From positions 1-64,000 of the forward strand of contig JAEPMR010000001.1 of the NCBI GenBank assembly GCA_017643845.1: a stretch of DNA of 64,000 bases, given 5' to 3'. This document shows positions 33,489 through 40,520 of the stretch, one piece after another. Origin of the DNA: Marivivens sp. (lineage in GTDB: Bacteria; Pseudomonadota; Alphaproteobacteria; Rhodobacterales; Rhodobacteraceae). The notes beneath the pieces are model-generated. The model was given only the letters and a program-made list of their open reading frames with translations, was not told where the DNA came from and searched no databases. How positions within the stretch are numbered: the stretch's first letter is position 1; every line of letters starts with the position of its first letter. The translations under genes and the position numbers were made by a program.

Positions 33489-35623
33489 CGCTGGCGCGGG
33501 TGCTGACGCTGGACTGGTCTGCGGCGGGTGCGCCGAAGCGGGGGGCGGACTCGATCTGGATCGGGGATACGGATGCAGATGGCACCGCCACGCATAACCT
33601 GCCGACCCGCGCGGCTGCGCTCGATTGGCTGGAACGCCGGATCGGGGGCGAAGCTGGCGCGGTGCTGCTGGCGTGTGACTTCTGCTTTGGCTTGCCTGCT
33701 GGCGGGGCGCAGGCCGTGACGGGCGCGGACGATGCTCTAGCGCTTTGGGATTGGCTGGCGACGCGGATCGAGGATGGCGCGGATAACCGCAATAATTACC
33801 GCGCAATCGCCGCCGAGATGAACCGACGGTTTGGGGGTGACGGGCCGTTTTGGGGCAATGGGGCGAAGGAAGACATCCCCGATCTGCCGCGCCGGAAGCC
33901 AGCGCTGCCAGAGGGCATAGCGGAATTCCGCAAGGCGGAACTGGCAGACCAAAGCGCAGGGCAGCGCCCGATGAGCCCGTGGCAACTGGCGGGCGCGGGG
34001 GCGGTGGGAGCGCAGAGCATTCTTGGCATCGCGGCACTGGAACGGCTGCGAGAGCGATTGGCGGCGTCAGGAAAGCGCGTCGCTGTCTGGCCCTTTGAGC
34101 CGGTGGACGGGGCCGATGTGATCTTTGCTGAAGCCTATTTCTCGCTCCTTGCGGCGGAAGTGGCGGCAGAGGTGAAAGGCGGCGCGGTGCGGGATGAGGC
34201 GCAGGTGCGGCTGCATGGGCAGGCATTCTATGAGCTTGCGGCTACTTGCAGGTTAGAGGGGCTGTTGCGGCCTGATGCACCTGCCGAAACGCTCCGAAGC
34301 GAAGGCTGGTATCTGGGCGCGGGGCAAGCGGATATAGTGCGCCGCGCGCTCCCCGCGGGACTGACGCCGCCACGCCTGCGGAACGATTGCTTTGCCATGC
34401 CGCAAGGCGTGAACTGGGTGCCGGTGGATGACGCGCTTAAAGCGCTGGATGCGGCCTTGGTGCCGCTTGTGACGACGACAACCCGCAAGACGCACGACGC
34501 CCTTGGCGCGATCCTCGCGAAAGACACAATCGCCCGCCGTTCCAACCCGCCGCGCCCCAATTCGGCAGTGGACGGCTATGGCTTTGCCCATGCCGCGACA
34601 GGCAGCGGTGTGCAGACCCTGCCGCTGGTCACTGGCCGCGCGGCGGCGGGGCAGCCATTTGACGGAGCGGTGCCAAGCGGAATGGCGGTGCGTATTCTGA
34701 CCGGCGCGATCCTACCCGAGGGAGTGGATACCGTGGTGCTGGAAGAGGACTGCGCCACCGATGGGGCGCGGGTGAGCTTTGACGGGCCGGTGAAGGCGGG
34801 CGCGAACACGCGCAAGGCAGGTGAGGACGTGGCGGAGGGCCAGCCCGCCCTGTCCCGCGGGCATAAGCTGCGCGCGCCTGATCTGGCGCTCCTCTCCGCG
34901 CTGGGGATTGGGGAGGTGGAGGTTTACCGCCAATTGCGGGTGGGCGTTCTCTCGACAGGTGACGAGATTGTCTCGCGCCCTGATCTGCCCGCAGAGCCGC
35001 ACCAGATATATGACGCGAACCGGCCAATGCTGCTCTCGCTCGCGGCGGGTTGGGGGTATGAGGCTGTGAACTTGGGCCATGTGAAGGACCGCCCCGCGCA
35101 AATCGCCAAAAAGCTCGATGCGGCAGCAGCGAAGGTGGATGTGATCCTGACATCGGGCGGGGCGTCGGCAGGGGACGAAGATCATGTCTCGCGGCTGTTG
35201 CGGGAGCGTGGCACGCTGAGCAGCTGGCGCATTGCGCTGAAACCGGGGCGGCCGCTGGCGCTGGCACTTTGGAATGGCGTTCCGGTTCTGGGATTACCCG
35301 GTAATCCGGTGGCGGCGCTGGTTTGTGCGCTGATCTTCGGGCGACCGGCGTTCTCCAAACTGGCGGGGAGTGGCTGGATTGCGCCGCAGGGCTTTACCGT
35401 GCCGGCGGCATTTGAGAAGGCCAAGAAACCGGGGAGGCGGGAGTTCCTGCGGGCGCGGCTGAATGCCGATGGCGCGGCGGAGGTCTTTGCCTCGGAAGGA
35501 TCGGGGCGGATCAGCGGGCTGAGCTGGGCCGAGGGGCTCGTGGAACTGCCGGATGGCGCGGTGAAGGTGAAACGGGGCGATCCTGTGCGGTTCCTGCCCT
35601 ATAGCGGCTTTGGCCTGACCTAA
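33485..35623 (+). CDS. moeA: Fusion of a DUF429-like domain with molybdopterin molybdotransferase MoeA
   Basis: A 712-aa protein about 300 residues longer than ordinary MoeA. Residues 1 to about 290 form a domain starting ARVLTLDWSAAGAPKRGADS with LLACDFCFGLPAG later, whose acid spacing resembles the RNase H-like DUF429 group; role unknown. Residues about 305-712 are MoeA, inserting Mo or W into molybdopterin: NSAVDGYGFA, STGDEIVS, TSGGASAGDEDHV, LKPGRPLALALWNGVPV and GLPGNPVAAL. The frame is continuous. The internal ATG at 34397 has no clear ribosome site, so I read one fused protein. It overlaps mobB by 4 bp upstream and tusA by 4 bp at the convergent end. Confidence 0.85.
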   Translation: MTLARVLTLDWSAAGAPKRGADSIWIGDTDADGTATHNLPTRAAALDWLERRIGGEAGAVLLACDFCFGLPAGGAQAVTGADDALALWDWLATRIEDGADNRNNYRAIAAEMNRRFGGDGPFWGNGAKEDIPDLPRRKPALPEGIAEFRKAELADQSAGQRPMSPWQLAGAGAVGAQSILGIAALERLRERLAASGKRVAVWPFEPVDGADVIFAEAYFSLLAAEVAAEVKGGAVRDEAQVRLHGQAFYELAATCRLEGLLRPDAPAETLRSEGWYLGAGQADIVRRALPAGLTPPRLRNDCFAMPQGVNWVPVDDALKALDAALVPLVTTTTRKTHDALGAILAKDTIARRSNPPRPNSAVDGYGFAHAATGSGVQTLPLVTGRAAAGQPFDGAVPSGMAVRILTGAILPEGVDTVVLEEDCATDGARVSFDGPVKAGANTRKAGEDVAEGQPALSRGHKLRAPDLALLSALGIGEVEVYRQLRVGVLSTGDEIVSRPDLPAEPHQIYDANRPMLLSLAAGWGYEAVNLGHVKDRPAQIAKKLDAAAAKVDVILTSGGASAGDEDHVSRLLRERGTLSSWRIALKPGRPLALALWNGVPVLGLPGNPVAALVCALIFGRPAFSKLAGSGWIAPQGFTVPAAFEKAKKPGRREFLRARLNADGAAEVFASEGSGRISGLSWAEGLVELPDGAVKVKRGDPVRFLPYSGFGLT

Positions 35624-35850
35624 GGCGCGCGGCGGATCAGGTAGGCTTGGGCTGCGCCCTCATCGGCACTTCCCAAAAGCTCGTGACCGGATTCATTGCA
35701 AAAGTGCGGCACGTCCACCACGGCGGCGGGGTCGTCTGCCAAGAGGCGCAAAACCTGCCCCGGCTGCATCTCTTTCAGACGCTTGCGTGCCTTCAGCACC
35801 GGCAGCGGGCACAGAAGGCCCAGCGCATCAATTTCCTGATCCCAATTCAT
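35620..35850 (-). CDS. TusA-family sulfur carrier
   Basis: A 76-aa protein with the TusA fold signature IDALGLLCPLPVLKARKRLKEM; the persulfide-carrying cysteine is C14 in CPLP. Family members relay sulfur from cysteine desulfurases to tRNA thiolation, Moco or dissimilatory pathways. The ATG at 35850 gives the usual length; a TTG start at 35868 is less likely and neither has a strong ribosome site. It lies between the Moco operon and FDH1, so a role in feeding FdhD-dependent cofactor sulfuration is attractive but unproven. Confidence 0.88.
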   Translation of the reverse strand: MNWDQEIDALGLLCPLPVLKARKRLKEMQPGQVLRLLADDPAAVVDVPHFCNESGHELLGSADEGAAQAYLIRRAP

Positions 35851-35936
35851 GGCGTCAGAGATAGGCAAAACGCCGCAAACTGTCTATGGCCCGCATGCAA
35901 TCCATGACAGATAATCACGATGGTAAATCCGCTTTT

Positions 35937-35957
35937 TTGATAGAGATTCTCTATCAA
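35937..35957. promoter_or_regulatory. LysR-type operator upstream of the NAD-linked formate dehydrogenase
   Basis: A perfect inverted repeat TTGATAGAG-N3-CTCTATCAA, containing ATAG-N7-CTAT, the T-N11-A type site bound by LysR-family regulators. It lies about 77 bp before the fdh1B ATG and 87 bp from the divergent tusA-like start. No LysR gene is present in the window. Confidence 0.65.
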
Positions 35958-36033
35958 GCGACGAGATAGCCGAATTGAATGAGCAAGGGCGACCTGCGAT
36001 GACCCGCGCAGGCGATGCAGATGGAGAGTGATC

Positions 36034-37719
36034 ATGGCGCTCGATGACAAAACCGGAATCTGGAAATCCGGCAAAGGCAAGGGGCGCAACACGCCCAAGG
36101 GCCGACAGCTGGAAGATGGCGCTTGGGACGAGGTGCGCGCGCTTTTGGGCGACCGCCCGCGCAGCCGCGACCTGCTGATCGAGTTTCTGCATCTCATTCA
36201 GGACGCCTACGGTCACCTTGCCGCCCCGCATCTGCGGGCGCTGGCCGAGGAAATGCGCATGTCGATGGCCGAGGTCTGGGAAGTGGCGACCTTTTACGCC
36301 CATTTCGACCCCGTGCGCGAAGGGGAAACCCCGCCGCCTGACCTGACGATCCGCGTCTGCGAGTCGCTTTCGTGCGAACTGGCGGGAAGCGAGCAACTGA
36401 TCGCGGCGCTGGAAAGCGGCATGGACCCCGCCAAGGTCCGCGTGCTGCGCGCGCCCTGCATGGGCCGCTGTGATACCGCGCCAGTGCTGGAAATCGGCCA
36501 CAAGCATATCGACAATGCAACGCCCGAGAAGGTCGATGCGGCCATTGCTGCGGGCGACTTCCATGCGGAGATCCCTGCCTATGAAACACTCGACGCCTAC
36601 AAGGATGCGGGCGGTTATGCGGTGCTGGCGGACCTGCGCGCCAATGGCGACTGGGAAGCGGTGCAGGACAAGGTTCTGTCCTCAGGCCTGCGCGGGCTGG
36701 GTGGGGCCGGTTTCCCATCCGGCAAGAAATGGGGATTTGTCCGCGCCAATGAAGGGCCGCGCTATCTGGCCGTGAATGGCGACGAAGGCGAGCCGGGGAC
36801 ATTCAAAGACCGCTTCTATCTAGAGCGCACGCCGCACCTGATGCTGGAAGGCATGCTGATCGCGGCATGGGCCGTGGAAGCGGAGAAATGCTTTATCTAC
36901 ATGCGCGACGAATATCCGGCGGTGCTGCACATCCTCGCCACCGAGATCGCGGCGCTGGAGGCGGCAGGCATCGTGGAGGCAGGCTATATCGACCTGCGCC
37001 GTGGTGCGGGCGCCTATATCTGCGGCGAAGAGAGCGCGATGATCGAATCCATCGAAGGCAAGCGCGGCATCCCACGCATGCGCCCGCCTTTCGTGGCGCA
37101 GGTGGGGATCTTCAACCGCCCGACGCTGGTGCATAACGTGGAAACCCTGCACTGGGTCGCGCGCGTGTGCCGCGAGGGGGCGGAAATCCTGTCGTCAGTG
37201 GAAAAGAACGGCCGCAAGGGGCTGCGCTCCTATTCCGTTTCGGGCCGCGTGGCGAAGCCGGGGGTTTACCTGCTGCCCGCAGGCTCGACGATCAGCGATG
37301 TGATTGATGCGGCGGGCGGTATGGCCGAGGGCCACAGCTTCAAAGCCTATCAACCGGGCGGGCCATCATCGGGCCTGTTGCCTGCGTCGATGAATGACAT
37401 TCCGCTCGATTTCGACACGCTGCAACCGCATGGCACCTTTATCGGATCGGCCGCTGTTGTCGTACTGTCGGACAAGGACAAGGCACGGGATGCGGCGCTG
37501 AATATGCTGCGGTTCTTTGAAAGCGAGAGCTGCGGGCAATGCACGCCCTGCCGCGTGGGCTGTGAGAAGGCCGTCAAACTGATGCAGGCGGATCGCTGGG
37601 ATCAAGAACTGCTGGCCGATCTGTGCACGGTGATGGCCGATGCCTCGATCTGTGGTCTGGGACAGGCCGCGCCGAACCCGATCAAACTGACCATGAAACA
37701 TTTTGCGGATGAGGTCTGA
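36034..37719 (+). CDS. fdh1B: NAD-dependent formate dehydrogenase beta subunit (fused NuoE/NuoF type)
   Basis: A 561-aa diaphorase subunit passing electrons from formate to NAD+. The N-terminal 160 residues are NuoE/FdsG-like with a [2Fe-2S] set C109, C114, C142 and C146. The rest is NuoF/FdsB-like: NGDEGEPGTFKDRF and LEGMLIAAWAVEAEKCF for FMN, RGAGAYICGEESAMIESIEGKRG for NADH, and ESCGQCTPCRVGCEKA for a [4Fe-4S] cluster. In Rhodobacter capsulatus these are separate fdsG and fdsB; the fused form matches the tungsten FDH1 of Methylorubrum. The ATG at 36034 follows GGAGAGTGATC. Four bases separate it from fdh1A. Confidence 0.93.
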   Translation: MALDDKTGIWKSGKGKGRNTPKGRQLEDGAWDEVRALLGDRPRSRDLLIEFLHLIQDAYGHLAAPHLRALAEEMRMSMAEVWEVATFYAHFDPVREGETPPPDLTIRVCESLSCELAGSEQLIAALESGMDPAKVRVLRAPCMGRCDTAPVLEIGHKHIDNATPEKVDAAIAAGDFHAEIPAYETLDAYKDAGGYAVLADLRANGDWEAVQDKVLSSGLRGLGGAGFPSGKKWGFVRANEGPRYLAVNGDEGEPGTFKDRFYLERTPHLMLEGMLIAAWAVEAEKCFIYMRDEYPAVLHILATEIAALEAAGIVEAGYIDLRRGAGAYICGEESAMIESIEGKRGIPRMRPPFVAQVGIFNRPTLVHNVETLHWVARVCREGAEILSSVEKNGRKGLRSYSVSGRVAKPGVYLLPAGSTISDVIDAAGGMAEGHSFKAYQPGGPSSGLLPASMNDIPLDFDTLQPHGTFIGSAAVVVLSDKDKARDAALNMLRFFESESCGQCTPCRVGCEKAVKLMQADRWDQELLADLCTVMADASICGLGQAAPNPIKLTMKHFADEV

Positions 37720-37722
37720 GCC

Positions 37723-40500
37723 ATGAGCGAGCCGATCAAATTCACCCTCGACGACCGTGACGTGACCGCCGCTGAAGGCGAAACCATTTGGGATGTGGCC
37801 AAGCGCGAGGGCAAGACGATCCCGCACCTGTGCCACAAGGACCAGAACGGCTACCGCCCTGACGGTAACTGCCGCGCCTGCGTGGTGGAGATCGACGGCG
37901 AGCGGACGCTGGCGCCTTCCTGCTGCCGTGCACCGTCAAACGGCATGGTCGTCAAGACCGAGAGCGAACGGGCGGTGAAATCCCGCCAGATGGTGATGGA
38001 GCTGCTGCTGGCAGACCAGCCGGAGCGCGAGGCGGCGCATGATGCCTCCTCCCACCTGTGGGATATGGCCGAGGCCAATGGCGTGAGCGAGAGCCGCTTT
38101 CCGACGCTGGAAGCGGAGCGCATTCCGCTGCTGGACGACAGCCATGTGGCGATGCGCGTCAACCTTGATGCCTGTATCCAGTGCGGGCTGTGCGTGCGCG
38201 CCTGCCGCGAGGTTCAGGTGAACGATGTGATCGGCATGGCAGGGCGCGGGCATGATGCCTATCCGACCTTTGACCTCGCCGACCCGATGGGCGCATCCAC
38301 CTGCGTGGCCTGCGGTGAATGTGTGCAAGCCTGCCCCACCGGCGCGCTGATGCCGGCGACGGTGCTGGACGATGCGCAACAGGGCGATAGTGCCGAATAT
38401 GATGAAGAAGTGAAATCCGTCTGTCCGTTCTGTGGCGTAGGATGCCAAGTTTCGCTGAAAATCAAAGACAACAAGGTCAAATATGTGGAAGGGATCAATG
38501 GCCCTGCCAACGAAGGACGGCTCTGCGTTAAAGGGCGTTTCGGCTTTGACTACATCCACCACCCGCATCGCCTGACGAAACCGCTGATCCGCAAGGAAGG
38601 CGCGCCGAAGGGGCTGAATGTGGACCCTGCGAACCCGCTGACCCATTTCCGCGAAGCGAGCTGGGAAGAAGCGCTGGATCGCGCGGCAGGTGGTATGCTC
38701 GATCTGAAAGCGGCGCATGGCGGGCAAGCCGTGGCGGGCTTTGGCTCGGCCAAATGCACCAATGAGGAAGCCTATCTCTTCCAGAAGCTGATCCGGCAGG
38801 GCTTTGGCCATAACAACGTCGATCACTGCACCCGTTTGTGCCACGCCTCATCGGTGGCGGCGCTGATGGAGAACGTGGGCTCCGGCGCGGTGACGGCGAC
38901 CTTCAACCAGATCGAAAACGCGGATGTGGCGATCGTGATCGGGGCGAACCCGATTGAGAACCACCCCGTTGCGGCGACCTATTTCAAGCAGTTCACCAAG
39001 CGCGGCGGCAAGCTGATCGTGATGGACCCGCGCGGTGTGGGCCTGCGCCGCTTTGCGACGCATATGCTGCAATTCCGCCCCGGTGCGGATGTGTCGATGC
39101 TCAATGCGATCATGCATGTGATCGTCGAAGAGGAGCTTTACGATCAGAGCTACATCGAGAAATTCACCGAGAATTGGGAAGCCGAGAAAGCGCATCTGAA
39201 GGACTTCTCGCCAGAGAAGATGGAAGGCATCTGCGGCATTCCCGCCGAGACCTTGCGGCAGGTCGCGCGTGACTTCGCCACCGCGAAAGCGGGGATGATC
39301 TTCTGGGGCATGGGCGTCAGCCAGCACATCCACGGCACGGACAACTCGCGCTGCCTGATCAGCCTCGCGCTGATGACGGGCAACGTGGGCAAGCCGGGCG
39401 CGGGCCTGCACCCGCTGCGCGGCCAGAACAACGTTCAGGGTGCCTCGGATGCCGGTCTGATCCCGATGTTCCTGCCCGATTACCAGAGCGTCACGGATGA
39501 TGGCGTGCGCTCGGCCTTTACCGATATCTGGCAGAGCGGCGATTTCTCCAATCAGAAGGGTCTGACCGTCACCGAGATTCTGGATGCGGTGCATGCGGGG
39601 ATGGTGAAGGGGATGTATATCCTCGGTGAAAACCCTGCGATGTCCGACCCCGATGTGACCCATGCGCGCGAGGCACTGGCGGCGCTGGAGCATCTGGTGG
39701 TGCAGGATATTTTCGTGACTGAGACGGCCAACTATGCCGATGTGATCCTGCCGGCGGCGGCGTTCTACGAGAAGGCCGGAACCGTGACCAACACCAACAG
39801 GCAGGTGCAGATCGCGCGGCCTGCGGTGACGCCTCCGGGTGAGGCGCGGGAGGACTGGGCGATCACCGTCGCGCTGGCGAACAAGCTGGGGCTTGGGTGG
39901 GACTACAAGCACCCCTCCGACGTGTTTGCCGAGATGAAGAAGGGCATGAAATCGCTCAACAACATCACGTGGGACCGTTTGGAGGCGCAAGGCGCTGTGA
40001 CCTATCCGTCTCTATCGCCGGAAGACCCGGGCCAGCCGATTGTCTTTGGTGACGGTTTCCCCCGCGCAGAAGGCCGCGCGCGGTTCACCCCTGCCAGCGT
40101 GATCGCGCCGGACGAGACACCGGATGCGGATTTCCCGATGGTGCTGACCACAGGCCGCCAGTTGGAGCATTGGCACACGGGCTCGATGACGCGGCGCTCG
40201 AAGGTGCTGGATGCGGTGGAGCCGGAAGCGAACTGTTCGCTGCACCCCTCGACCCTGCGCAAGCTGGGTGTGGAGCCGGGCGGCTGGGTGACGCTGGAAA
40301 CGCGGCGCGGATCGGTCACGCTGCTGGCGCGGGCGGACCGCGCGGTGGCGCCGGACATGGTGTTCCTGCCCTTTGCCTATGTGGAAGCGGCGGCGAATAT
40401 CCTGACGAACCCCGCGCTCGACCCGTTCGGGAAGATCCCCGAATTCAAGTTCTCGGCTGTGCGGGTGAGCAAGGCCGACGGGGTGATCGCGGCGGAATAA
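37723..40500 (+). CDS. fdh1A: NAD-dependent formate dehydrogenase alpha subunit (FDH1 type, Mo/W-bisMGD)
   Basis: A 925-aa cytoplasmic catalytic subunit. In order: an N-terminal [2Fe-2S] domain (CHKDQNGYRPDGNCRAC near residue 36), a NuoG-like His-Cys region, two [4Fe-4S] motifs (CIQCGLCVRAC near 150, CVACGECVQACP near 193), then the molybdopterin domain with CPFCGVGC near 234. The catalytic cysteine is in DHCTRLCHASSV near 373, so no selenocysteine. The C-terminal domain has MVLTTGRQLEHWHTGSMTRRS. No Tat leader, unlike fdoG. It works with fdh1B, and its cofactor needs FdhD and the mob/moe genes just upstream. A hairpin with a T-tract follows the stop. Confidence 0.95.
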   Translation: MSEPIKFTLDDRDVTAAEGETIWDVAKREGKTIPHLCHKDQNGYRPDGNCRACVVEIDGERTLAPSCCRAPSNGMVVKTESERAVKSRQMVMELLLADQPEREAAHDASSHLWDMAEANGVSESRFPTLEAERIPLLDDSHVAMRVNLDACIQCGLCVRACREVQVNDVIGMAGRGHDAYPTFDLADPMGASTCVACGECVQACPTGALMPATVLDDAQQGDSAEYDEEVKSVCPFCGVGCQVSLKIKDNKVKYVEGINGPANEGRLCVKGRFGFDYIHHPHRLTKPLIRKEGAPKGLNVDPANPLTHFREASWEEALDRAAGGMLDLKAAHGGQAVAGFGSAKCTNEEAYLFQKLIRQGFGHNNVDHCTRLCHASSVAALMENVGSGAVTATFNQIENADVAIVIGANPIENHPVAATYFKQFTKRGGKLIVMDPRGVGLRRFATHMLQFRPGADVSMLNAIMHVIVEEELYDQSYIEKFTENWEAEKAHLKDFSPEKMEGICGIPAETLRQVARDFATAKAGMIFWGMGVSQHIHGTDNSRCLISLALMTGNVGKPGAGLHPLRGQNNVQGASDAGLIPMFLPDYQSVTDDGVRSAFTDIWQSGDFSNQKGLTVTEILDAVHAGMVKGMYILGENPAMSDPDVTHAREALAALEHLVVQDIFVTETANYADVILPAAAFYEKAGTVTNTNRQVQIARPAVTPPGEAREDWAITVALANKLGLGWDYKHPSDVFAEMKKGMKSLNNITWDRLEAQGAVTYPSLSPEDPGQPIVFGDGFPRAEGRARFTPASVIAPDETPDADFPMVLTTGRQLEHWHTGSMTRRSKVLDAVEPEANCSLHPSTLRKLGVEPGGWVTLETRRGSVTLLARADRAVAPDMVFLPFAYVEAAANILTNPALDPFGKIPEFKFSAVRVSKADGVIAAE

Positions 40501-40503
40501 GCG

Positions 40504-40520
40504 ACGCTAAAAGCGTTTTT
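40504..40520 (+). terminator. Terminator after the NAD-linked formate dehydrogenase
   Basis: Stem ACGCT / AGCGT with an AAA loop followed by TTTT, starting 4 bp after the fdh1A stop. It overlaps the last codons of the convergent protease gene. A short stem, so moderate strength. Confidence 0.55.

Noticed and set aside
34397-35623. Separate moeA gene starting at the internal ATG
   Set aside because: No ribosome site before the ATG and the frame is continuous from the mobB overlap; one fusion protein is the simpler reading.
37936-39990. Long minus-strand open frames opposite fdh1A
   Set aside because: Antisense shadows caused by GC-rich codon bias; fdh1A has every expected cluster-binding motif.
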